A DNA stretch of 64,000 nucleotides from Homalodisca vitripennis (taxonomy: Eukaryota; Arthropoda; Insecta; Hemiptera; Cicadellidae), in NCBI RefSeq assembly GCF_021130785.1, contig NC_060213.1, forward strand, positions 101,131,501 to 101,195,500. The letters run 5' to 3'. Each line of letters opens with the position of its first letter. Position 1 is the stretch's first letter. The translations under genes and the position numbers were made by a program. Shown here one piece after another: positions 35,001-45,644 of this stretch. Below the pieces are notes generated by a model. That model had not been told where the DNA came from. It saw only the letters and a program-made list of their open reading frames with translations, and ran no database searches.

Positions 35001-35033
<33 letters not shown>
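34996..35033. repeat. (AC)n microsatellite
   Basis: About 38 bp of AC. Confidence 0.97.
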
Positions 35034-35034
<1 letters not shown>

Positions 35035-35284
35035 ATTAAATTTTTTATATAATGGTATAAATGATATTATTTGTAAAAAAAAACATTAGTAATTCATTAG
35101 TAGTATTAGCATACAAACAAAGATGGGATTTCTTTAAAAAGTTGCTTACAATATATAAGTTGGATACAAATAAAATTAATAAATAAAACGTCCATAGTGT
35201 AACCGCTACTAAAAGCTTTGATTACGTAAATCTAATGTACAATATACTACTAAATCATTAAACAAAATAGTAGTTAGTATAAAG

Positions 35285-35610
35285 CATAACTTTAGTAAAA
35301 CTAGTATTCCTGCAACAGTTCTAACAATTTTCACTATTGCTGTAAAAACTGAAATGTTGCTTTACATACGTTTACATTTTTGCCAAACCTTTAGATTATT
35401 TATGATAATTGGGCTCTATCGCAGCACACCAGTCCTAAAACCTAAGAACGCATACAGCACAGAGTTTATTTTCAAGCGATACTTCACTATATTACATTCT
35501 TTATATATCAGAGCAAGTATGGGGCTGGCAGAAATAATGTAATAAATTGATAATAAGCTGCTCATAAAACTTAATACAAATAATTCATATGTGATAAACT
35601 AAAATATTTT
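35285..35610 (+). repeat. dispersed repeat F, copy 1
   Basis: Closely matches 58,935-59,235 in the same orientation. Shared landmarks are attcctgcaa followed by ttctaacaattttcac, tttttgccaa, ttatttatgataattgggct, gtcctaaaacct and aatacaaataattca. No protein domain is encoded. Both copies lie near CA microsatellites. Confidence 0.75.
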
Positions 35611-35619
35611 ACAGCATAC

Positions 35620-36990
35620 TTACATTTATCTGATTGAAGGAAAGTTAGATACGTAGGAATAAAAGAATTTTTAGATTTACCATTTACTAAGTTCTTACTA
35701 ATTTCTATATAATTTTTATTTGTCATGGTCAATATCAGCTTGGCATCTTTGAAAATTTGTATAACCAATGTAAAACAGCAGATACTCACAGCTTGTGCAA
35801 GCGTACTTTTAAAGTGGTAATACTCGCTTATGCCTTAAAGAATTTCGTTGAAACAAGTACTATTGGAATTGCAATAACATTTTCCAATTTTTTAGTGTCT
35901 AGTACATTTTTTATAACTATACTGGTTTTTCCCTTTTACCTATTTAAACATATGTGCCAAATTTGGCTTCTTTAGCTTTACTAGTTTTAGATATAATAGT
36001 TGGTTAGTAAAAAATACAAAATGGCAGCTAGCGGTTAAACGAAGTGGAAATTGGAAATAAATTATTCTTAATTTTTAGCTTAGAACTATACACAGGATTT
36101 GAAAATATATAGCCAGCCGAACCTCTTTTTTACACCCTGTATATAGTTTTTGTATTGGAAAATTAGTAATATTTTAATATAATATGAATTTGGGCAAGGA
36201 TTAGAGTAGGTTACTAAAGGGAGTAACATAGGGTTTGTATATTAGTAATGGGGGGGGGGATGAAGGCCTTTATGCCCACAGTACAGCACTTGGTACCTGT
36301 CGTGTTGATCACAATTAATTTATTTGGAGAGTTCTTGGGTTCGATCTCAGAGGTGATAATGAGCTCTAAATTATATTAATTAGGTATTCATAATAAAAAC
36401 TCTCTCTTGGTTCACCGAATAAAACAATATACTTTTAAAAATTAAAAATGTACAAATTTATAACAGGGGATAGAGCAAGAGAACGATAGCAAACGAGCTT
36501 AACGCGTTCAAAACCCCGGCACCACTGCTCTGAGAACAATGAACTTCAACCCAGAGTGGAGTTGTCCCAGACGTTAACTCAGCAGATTCAGCACATTCCT
36601 GCTTGTTTACTGCAAATTAACTGAGCAACTGATCTACGTATGGAAAGTTTTCAAGCTCACTGGTGACAGACCTGGACTTACAATTCATATGCTAAATTGA
36701 ATTTATATCTTCTCCACCGGTATTGCTTAACCTAATACGTCTGGCTGCATTATACTTGTTGTTCAATATTAAAATTTAATAATTTAATGTTATGTTGAAT
36801 AAAAATAAAATATAGTACTGATAATTTAATATTTTTAATTAGCTGATTCAGTTCGTATAAGATGTTATCGGTCTAGCTTTACAACTGTATGCTGGTTGTC
36901 ATCACATACCTGCTAGTCTTGAAAAAAAAATTCAAAACACAGTTCACGGTATCATGAAAGTATCAGAGGCATTTTACTTCCAGCGCTATT
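35620..36990. other. AT-rich DNA with a possible tRNA-like fragment, no gene
   Basis: Contains a G10 run at 36,250-36,259. A B-box-like gggttcgatctcag (about 36,338) could come from a tRNA-derived SINE. caccctgtatata at 36,133 resembles transposon ends. None is secure. Confidence 0.35.
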
Positions 36991-37210
36991 CTTAGAAAAG
37001 GGATGTTGCTGCATGGCATGCTGTAAGCAGGAGTGTATGGATGCGGTTAAAAGCCAAACAATCGACAAAGATATCGGACTCACTATCTATTACATTAGAG
37101 ATTCCGTACGAGAAGCAAGCCCGAGCCAGAATGCCGAGTCGGTGGAATGACAGGGAAGCGTCCAACCATACCACGTGATTTTTCGGACTGATGAAAAACA
37201 ATGGAAGGGA
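36990..37210. other. less AT-rich block open in more than one frame
   Basis: About 45-48% G+C by eye and open on both strands for 60-70 codons. No family is recognisable. It could be an old transposon fragment. Confidence 0.3.
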
Positions 37211-37489
37211 TCAGGTAGTCTCTGCAGTTAATTGTCTGTGCGCAGCCAGTTTGTGTCGCTCATTAGAGGTATATATCAAAGTACATATTAACTTAGGTAA
37301 CACAATTAGAGTAAAATGTATGTAAGGAACAATGTTATAAATACTATACAATACATTAGATATTATTTTGGACATAAACGTATCATATCTGCAAAGAATA
37401 AATAAAAGGGGAGTAAAGTACAGATACAAATAGCTTGCCCCACTGCGAATTCAGTAAGTGCCGCTATCTTGATAGCTCTGGATGTTCTG

Positions 37490-37600
37490 GTGTATATATA
37501 AAACAACACCACCGACTTCCTTCTCTGTCTCAGTTAACTGTCTCTAAGCTCATTGCAGTTCTCTCCTTGCAGCAAGTACATATTTTTTTAATTGTGGAAT
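37490..37600 (+). promoter_or_regulatory. candidate TATA plus initiator promoter
   Basis: TATATATAAAA (37,493-37,503) is followed, about 35 nt from the TATAAAA, by an arthropod-type initiator TCAGTT (37,530-37,535) and a C/T-rich leader. No downstream coding frame was found. It may be an LTR or an orphan promoter. Confidence 0.35.
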
Positions 37601-38094
37601 AGTTTACTAGAAATTTATTATGACTTTACTTTACCCACATTAAAACGAAATACAATATAATTTTTTATCCCTCAATGTGCGAAATAAAAGGTTTAATTTT
37701 CTTGTAACATATTTATAAATTATAATCCTGTATATAAAATAGTAACGTAAGAATTTGATGTATAGTATGATGTATGATGTATTATGTGTAAACGCTCAGC
37801 TTAGTTTAATATTTAACTTCACAAAAATATCACATTTTAACAGTTGGCGTGTTAAAATTCGTTTCATAATACTACTGGGCACGACAATGTTAAACTACAT
37901 TAGTATTATGGTTAAACCTTTTTTATTCAGAAATAAAATCTTACCTATCAAAAGCGCAAAAACTCAGACAAAATGTACGGAGAGGCTCTAAAAATGTTTT
38001 TAATTTATTACAAAAAAATTAACCGACAAAGTTTCCATGTGCTGTATTGCTTGTGCGTAGTGTGGTGTTATTGGCTTTTAATTGGGATAATGTT

Positions 38095-38410
38095 TCGCAA
38101 TTATATATATATTTAATTGTAATTATAATTTAATTATAAATAATAATTTAATTAAATAATAATTAATAAATTAATAATAAATAAATAATTAAATAATTTA
38201 ATTATAAATATATATATATATATATATAATTCTAAAAAAGACAGGAGAATATTTTTTTATTATCTGAGGAATTATAGGTATATAAGTGAGTTTGAACAGT
38301 ACTTGATCAGTATTCATACTATTCTTCTAAAAAAATACATGCGGATCTTTTTGAATTTATCAGAGGAATTATAGTTACTATATCAGTGAGTTTGAACAGT
38401 TTTGTTACCT
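38095..38410. repeat. AT-only low-complexity block and a 97 bp direct repeat
   Basis: About 130 bp of nearly pure A/T with many short palindromes comes first. Two copies of gaggaattata followed by gtgagtttgaacagt then occur with a period of about 97 bp (38,265 and 38,362). Confidence 0.6.
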
Positions 38411-38419
38411 AATGTAAAG

Positions 38420-39730
38420 AATAAAGGCAGAATATAACGATTTATATACTCAAGTATTTAATTATATACTTGAAATACGACAAATGTTCATCATGTTTAC
38501 ATTTAAATATCAGTAAAATATTTTATATAATAAATTCACTATTGCCTCATTAAAATGTCATATATTAACTTAAAAACCGTAATGTCTATAGAAACCATAA
38601 TAAATAACCTGAATGCCACTACTAAAATTACTTCTGTTAGATTGCCATTGTGGATTCACGTGTAATTCCAATTCAAACTAAAATAGAATTTGAGGAGTGG
38701 CTGTTCTTATTCAACATTTAGTAATATTGTACTATATATTGTAATATTTAAACTACAGTAGAATCCTTTCCATCTGACCTCGGCATAACCGAATCCTCGG
38801 GATATACGGGAAACTCTGCTTGTTTCTAGCATCAGGTGATAACTTTAACGTATCTGGGCTTTACGGATTTTCGTCAATTAGTTACTGTACTTTAATTTTT
38901 AGCCAATCATTACTTCACTAATACTGTATACACTGTTGTATTACGGTATGAGTGTAAGTGATTTTCGTTAAATATTCACGAATTTTATTGCTTGGAATAG
39001 AGTTATTTTTAACTCCTTGGGTTATCCGAATTTTCGTAGTTCTGACCACGGCCATGTCGCATCATGACGGGATATTACAGTTCTGTAGTTTCAAAAAGAT
39101 TCAATGAGCACGACGAACAGACATACACTTGGTTAATGAAGTAATACTTCAATAATAAACGGAAATTGTTGTTACCAGAAGTAATCAAATATGTATTTAA
39201 CTACAAAAATTGAGTACGGTTGGAACTAATAACAGTTTGTTTCACTGACATTATTGAATTTTGTTATTATCTTTGATTGGTGATTGTCAATCTGAAAGGT
39301 ACCATCGTAAAGAAATATCGTAAACTAAATAGTTACATTCAGAAATAGGTTGGATCTAAGGATTAGAAGGATACCGAAGTTCGAGATCCCCTAAACTTTG
39401 ATAAAAGTGAGATGAACAGAGAGCGACAGGATCAGTAGTTTCCAGTATTGTCACGTGCCGCGCTGTTGTCGTCTTCCCATCGTTAGTGCTCTTTAATACC
39501 TTGTCGTTACTGTGTGCACACTTCCCTTTTTGCAATTCTCTACTTCAACTATCAATTCCATACTGGATCATCGAAATCGATAATCTGAACAACCTTAGTT
39601 ACTGTGTATGCGTTTCCCTTTCATAATCAGTTCTCTATATATCGATCTTATTAATCTCAATCCTCAAAATCCATAACTCGAACAATCTCTTTTACTATAG
39701 AGTTAATAATAAATTATAATTGGATGGTCT
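38420..39730. other. AT-rich DNA, no gene recognised
   Basis: No supported feature. Confidence 0.45.
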
Positions 39731-39739
39731 TTAGCGTAG

Positions 39740-40360
39740 CATATCACTCAGTGCTGGAAACGTTTCATTTCTGTCTCCACGATATCTGGAAACGACCTAA
39801 CGATTTGAAATTGTGCATGAGGCTTTATTTCTATATGAGGAACTCTGAGCATGATGTTGCATATCACTGCATGGGATTTGGCTAAGCGTCAGCGAATATT
39901 TATTCATTGGTCTTATGGGTAACCATGATAGTAACGAGAAAACAATAGAATAAATAAATTTATTAAGACTTAATACACCCATCAGATATTCAAACACGTC
40001 ATATTAACTGACACATTTTGCTCACCTAACCAAAACATTCACAACATCATTATATACTGATTTGGTGTTTAGACTTTCATTATTTAACCACTCATAAGAA
40101 AATCAATTTAATGAACAAAAATGTGAATGTGATTTAATATTTTTAGATTTTGCATGAAACATTATTTATAAAAGAATGAGTTCTATGATGCAACATTTCT
40201 GTGTCAAAGTCTTTTTTGTAGGATTGTCTGTCTATTTATATATACGCAGACCATCTCAAGAATGAAATGAACTATATATGTGAAATTTAGCGTGAAAATT
40301 CACCAAAGCCTGTTATAATACTAGGTTTGACGTGCTAATACCTTTTTAGGTGGGTTCGTG
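39740..40360 (+). repeat. dispersed repeat C, copy 2
   Basis: Colinear partner of 13,846-14,560: cacgatatct, gcatgaggctttatttctat, tgcatatcactgcatgggat, ttggtcttatgggtaaccat, gacacatttt and gtctgtctattta. Confidence 0.65.
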
Positions 40361-40559
40361 GTGAACCTATCATGGTTAACCTCACGATTTCTTTATGAAA
40401 TTTTATAGCTATCAAGTAAGTCATCAGAATCAGTGGAGCCAAGATTCACGATCCAGATAAAAGGGAAGTAATTTTATGTGGATAATTATTAGGGGATGTT
40501 TGTCATGTTCTGACATGTTCAGAAATTAGGGCGTTAGGACTATGATTTCCATAATAATG

Positions 40560-41340
40560 ATGTGTCAAATAAAATGGTCAGCCAGCGATACTTGGTTTGT
40601 ACAAAGTGGTGGCACATAGCGTCAGTGTGTTATAATAAATTATTGTTATCAGCTCTGAAAGCTAAGATCTATTTATCAGTGTACACCACCTGTACTTCGT
40701 ATATTACTTTGTTCACAATTTCATTTATTACATTTTTCACAGAGTTTTTAAAATCAATATCCACAATTATAAAATCAACCGCCTAGTACTAGAGATTATT
40801 TTAAGTTTGGTTGTTGCATATCTGCTGGCTCAGAGCTGGCTTCCCCTTGCCCCGGGAGAATGACTTTGAAATTAGTGCCCTAAATTCTTCCTCATGGATC
40901 TCGATAGGAGGCACCCCCAACCTTACCCATCCAGAATATCCTGTCACTCTGGAAGCAGCGCAAAGGTCCTTATAGGACTAGATGCAATTTATAAGGCTCT
41001 TGCCCTTAGAGAGAAAAAAGCGATTCTCAGATCATTTACAAAAGGAAAATACTGTAACAATAATTTATAAGTTATACCGCATGCCGACCATCAACAGCGT
41101 AGGGTTGATTTGAGCCAATTAGGGGCATCGAGTCCACATTCGGGCACTGGGGCCTGGAAAAAGCCATGTCGAACAAGGATGTACGATAATTTTGGTATAG
41201 ACAATTCCTTTGTAGTCTGGGTGATTCTTGTTAAAAATAATGGAAGCACGACTCCACAAGTGAAAACTATAATACATATGTCTTGGAATTGGCTCCAATT
41301 TTGTCAGCGAGCACGAGACGTATTATTTTGAATTCCTATT
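40560..41340. other. unassigned segment with a GC-richer core
   Basis: The core at 40,830-41,000 (cttgccccgggag, cacccccaac, gcgcaaaggtccttatagg) looks like the tail of a mobile element. I cannot assign a family. Plus-strand frames at 40,562-40,786 and 41,110-41,331 have no recognisable domain. Confidence 0.3.
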
Positions 41341-41344
41341 ATGA

Positions 41345-42420
41345 AATTGAGGTGAGGGAGTAAAATAGATTTTTATAATAACACACTCTTTTATAAATCT
41401 GTCACTCTCTTTATAAATATTCTTATAATGACATATACGAGCATTTTATGCGCGTTTTGTATAAATTTATTGTATTTCGACTTCAATGGGTGTACTGATT
41501 GAGAGTTGACCACTGATGAAACCCACCCTTCATTAATTGCCACACCATCAATGGTAATGAGATCCATAGAAGACATCTTCAAAAGTATGTACAGAGCGAG
41601 ATATCTATTAAGTAACAACAAAACGTGAGGTTTGAAAGAGAGGTCAGTTAGAAAACTGTTTTGAATATTGTTGAAGATACCATCCCAATAAAATATGGAA
41701 GGAATTCATGGAGCAATATTGAAGCTATATTATTGTTATGTATTTTTTAAATGTGATGTAGTCATAAAATGCATATCTTGTACAATAAAATGATTCTTTC
41801 AGGTTTATGGCACTTTGAGAATAGTCTGTAGCAGTGTGTGCCAGAGTATTAGCTTGGTTTATCTTATCTAATCTTATCAGCTGACTCTCAGCGCAACGAG
41901 CCCATTAACCGCCAAACGACCACAATTTTATCGGCTGCTATCCTTTGTCCTTTAATTTTATTATATAGATAAGCAATTTAATGGCATTTAATATAATACT
42001 TCTTAAAACTTTTAGAAATATATTTACATCTCATTTCCCATATTTTTGTTATTTTATCCCACTATGTTTTATGAATTAGCTTTATAATATAAAAAACCGC
42101 AATAAGAAAGGTGTATTACGACCCATATCAATATTACTATGCATGACTGGCCAAATATTTTAGGCAAATGAATTTTACTACATATTGCATCCGTGATGAA
42201 TTTAACCTGTTAAGTATTATTGCGTTAAATAACTTGTTTTTTTATTGCCTAATATGAAAAGGCTACTTTTATTGAACAATAATTATGTATATAATTTTTG
42301 GGCAATTTATTCTCTATATTTGCCTTTATTTTACTAAACTGTATATACTGCATTAATTCTATATCTCTTTCTGCGGCCTAGTGCCTACAATACCATTCCT
42401 TACTGGATTAAAATATTCAC
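41345..42420. other. AT-rich DNA, no gene recognised
   Basis: No supported feature. Confidence 0.45.
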
Positions 42421-42429
42421 GTACAGTGA

Positions 42430-42950
42430 CAGACCAATGAACCATTGTTTCACGAATCAGCTGTTTACTGTACAATCACCAACCAATCACAACGGTTGAC
42501 TTATCAATTGCCCACCTTGCAAGCAACTGCACGCTTGCTCAGTGTACGCTCAGTCCCGCCTGGGGCACTTATATAGCACTCTAGCCACTGCTGACCATAC
42601 TTACTCAACACGTCACTTTATGCCCCATGTGTTACTCTCTCACTTAAATATTAGTTTATCTCTATTTGTTGTACATTTACATTAACATTAAAGTCATTGC
42701 TCTGGATTGGCAATCTCTACCAGAACGTCTCTGTTCCCAGACACCCGCGTCTACCGTGCTCTACAGGACTGGCCACAGTGTTATGAACTATTCGTTTGCG
42801 GTCGTATTGTGCGTGAGTGAATCCGTGAAGGACATCTTCCGTCTTCACGCCTGCCTACAAGACAGCAGCCTATTTCCTCACTTCCTGATCACAACCTGGC
42901 CCTCAACAACAGCAGACTACGGTTACCCCTCATGAAAACAAAGGTAACTG
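42430..42950 (+). promoter_or_regulatory. candidate promoter and first exon, or a solo LTR
   Basis: A less AT-rich block contains CCAAT-like elements (accaatcaca), a TATATAG box (42,570-42,576), and a possible start near 42,604. A good 5' splice donor AAAG|GTAACT lies at 42,943/42,944. The plus frame 42,666-42,935 has no recognised domain. A host first exon and the LTR of a retroelement fit equally well. Confidence 0.35.
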
Positions 42951-43778
42951 TTTATTTTCTGCACTTTATTTGAATATGCACTGTTCATAAACTCATTATG
43001 TGTAACCTGGTGAACTCTTGTTAAAATCAGTGTGTTTCGGCGTCTTCACTGCCTAGTGTGAAGTGGTCCTTCTTAATCGAGCCTCTAAAAATTTATTTCA
43101 CGGTTCTCATAACCAAAATTCATTCTTTTCGTAACCGATACTATTCATTCCAAGTTTTATTTGAACACTATTATAAAATCACTTTAATAAAACTACTAGA
43201 AACGATTGGCTTCCTTGAAATGGCGATGTCACTTATACTGTTGATTAAATAAACACAGGGCGATGGACACTATCATGCCTCCTTTCCAGGCTGCGGTCCG
43301 AAAAACAACATATTTTTATTAACCAAAAATTTCTTTGTTTGAAGTTAGTTTTTTACGATGGAAAGATTGTGAAGGGAAACGGATTTTGCCGGACATTTTA
43401 CATTGTTCAGTGAAACAAAAAATCAGGAATATTCCACATGTATAATCCTTTTTCCTTCATGCAAAAAGTATTATAAACGATTATTTTTAAATGCTTAACT
43501 TAGTTTCAAGAGTTTTCCATTCCTCCTTTTATACCAAAAGCACAAGTGCCTGAAGTAGATACTTTTTGATCGTAGTAAACAAAAATATCAATACAGTAAA
43601 GCGAAAGTAGACGCTCTTTAATATAAGTTGATTTCCGAAACCTATATATGTATTTATTTTATTGACTGTGAAACCGTAAATAAATTATACCGAAAGTAAA
43701 TGTCAATAGTTAGAACATAATGTTTCTGACCGTAGTAACTGTTTTGTCTTTCGTAAGTATATATAAATGTATATGTGT

Positions 43779-43843
43779 CTTTAAATTTACTTCCAGTCAA
43801 CAATATTTCATGTAACATAGTTTTTTTTGACCCGATGAAGATA

Positions 43844-43896
<53 letters not shown>

Positions 43897-43964
43897 TCTT
43901 CATCGGGTAAAAAAAACAAACTCTATGTTACATGAAATATCCTTGACTGGAAGTAAATTTAAAG
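43779..43964. mobile_element. long palindrome (foldback) with a (TA)n core
   Basis: The left arm (43,779-43,842) and the reverse complement of the right arm (43,897-43,964) agree over about 65 bp, with one 5 bp gap and a few mismatches. Both read ctttaaatttacttccagtc, then atatttcatgtaacatag, a T run, and acccgatgaaga. The core is a TA microsatellite of about 46 bp. Phrases of repeat family B lie in and beside it, including the reverse complement of tttgtcttgttgtcccgat at 44.02-44.04 kb. Confidence 0.85.
43849..43894. repeat. (TA)n microsatellite, loop of the foldback
   Basis: About 46 bp of AT dinucleotide at the centre of the palindrome. Confidence 0.95.
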
Positions 43965-44069
43965 AGCCGAATGTAAACGCTTTTTAATCGAAATTGGTTT
44001 TTATTTGTATATATTTTCTTGATCGGGACAACAAGACAAACTAAACTATGGCACTGCAAATACCTTACC

Positions 44070-45015
44070 ATAGACTTACAGTAAATCTAAACAGACGGAT
44101 ATTGATGTTTTTGACTGAATTAGTAAAAAATACGAATTAATTTTCTGGACCCTGCAGACATGTATAAAGGTGTACCTTTAAGATAGACCTATATTCCCTA
44201 CTATGAAAAGTTTGTCTTAAAATGAATATTGATGTTTTTGTGAGGTTGTAACGCCTGCCTAAAATTTAGTATTAGAATATTAAGTTGGCCAAAGCAATAT
44301 TTAAATTATTTTTTAAACTTTGAAAAGAACGATCACTTACCAAAGCCTAGATAGTCGCTTAAAATAAGTTTATAAAAGAGTAGAGAAAGATACAAGTTTA
44401 AAAGCTTTAAACAAAACCCATTAGGATTAAAACTAGGCTTAGGCAATCATAGGTTGCAAAAATTACTTGGCTCAGACCTGTACATTAGCCAAAATGCTCA
44501 TATTTAAACAATTTTATAAACGTTTCAGATAAAAGTACTTTTTAATTTGTTTAATGTTTACCCCTAAAATACTCAAAAGCTATGACTTAGCTCTTACTTT
44601 GTGTATATCTCTACCAGTCTCCATCGGCTATGCATTAGCCTTCCATTTTATAGATCTGCTATTAATTGCGTCGCTTTATTATTCCTTTAGAACTGAATTT
44701 GGAATCTACTAGGCACTAACATAATAAATTAAGAGGTACTTGGACGTTTTAGGAAGGCAAGGAAACGATAATTAAACCCATTGCACCGTGTAGAGACCTT
44801 GAGAGAACGGGACAAACAACTTCGAATATCTTTGTTCCCACTTTATTTTTTAGTTCATATTCACCCTATGGAAGTCCGAAGGAAAGAGAGAGCGAGGTGA
44901 CCGCATCCTGAATAATCTATAACACGAAAAAAGTACAAACAGAAACCATACAAGCATCAGGAAACGAGGTTAGAAATCTAGAATTAGCAGACGACACTAC
45001 CAGCTGTAGCTGAGG
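44070..45015. other. AT-rich spacer, no gene recognised
   Basis: Nothing supported. A short LELADDTT-like translation near 44,980 is discussed under rejected items. Confidence 0.4.
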
Positions 45016-45021
45016 TTAGGC

Positions 45022-45637
45022 TAGTTGCACACACACCGATTTTTTACGACCGATTTTTTACCGGCCGTCCAAATTCCAATAATGAACTGAATGAGGGAAC
45101 GGAACCTGAAACACACGCCGACAGCTTATCGGCGCCGGTAAAATGCCGGTAAGCAGCCGGCTACTGCCACTGCGTACCGCCGTTGCCGGTGACAACAGTG
45201 GCGCACGTGCTAAACACATGCTGGCACACGCACCGATTGTTTACCGATCGTCCTTACAGCTCTCGCTCCGCCATCTTCATGAACAAATCCGTTTCGTTTA
45301 GTTGAAAATCGCTAAATTTCAGCTGTTGCCTCATTGTCCAGGTTAATGTCCAAATGCACCGGTATAATAGTGTTTTGTTTTAAAAATATTCATAAATCAC
45401 CATACTCCTACTAAACTATTTTTTCAGGTATCTAGCGAGCGGGTGCACCTTTACCGACCTACATTATTCCTTCAGAGTTGGGATTGATTTCCACTGCAAG
45501 GAAAATAATAAAAGAAGTATGCCAAGCCATCTGGTTAGTTATGAAGAAAGCGTGTATACCTAAATCTACGAAAGATTATCTTGAAACCATCGCTTCGATT
45601 GTTTACCGACCGTCAAAATTCGGTGTGTGTGCAACTA
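45022..45637 (+). mobile_element. PIF/Harbinger-type deletion derivative with terminal inverted repeats
   Basis: The 18 bp TAGTTGCACACACACCGA at 45,022-45,039 is perfectly repeated in inverse orientation at 45,620-45,637. Subterminal motifs recur: accgattttttaccggccgt, accgattgtttaccgatcgt (45,233) and tcgattgtttaccgaccgtc (45,595). The interior is GC-rich on the left and retains part of a transposase exon on the right. No clear 3 bp target duplication is visible, though TA flanks both ends or belongs to the repeats. At 616 bp it cannot be autonomous. Confidence 0.85.
45428..45594 (+). pseudogene. Harbinger-type transposase exon remnant
   Basis: After a pyrimidine-rich tract and AG (45,426-45,427) the frame reads YLASGCTFTDLHYSFRVG (from 45,429), the helix-turn-helix region of PIF/Harbinger transposases. 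A 4 nt duplication (ATTG, about 45,483-45,486) shifts the frame. It continues as ISTARKIIKEVCQAIWLVM followed by KKACIPKSTKDYLETIAS, matching the family's (I/V)SK-I(I/V)xEVCxAIWxVM pattern. It then passes directly into the right terminal region. The catalytic DDE part is missing. The downstream frame to 45,738 is not transposase. The intron-exon boundary is inferred from the acceptor. Confidence 0.75.
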
Positions 45638-45644
45638 TCGTCAT

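Noticed and set aside
44940..45010. LELADDTT-like translation suggesting an RTE-type reverse transcriptase
   Set aside because: Only about 15 codons, with no second motif. Likely chance.
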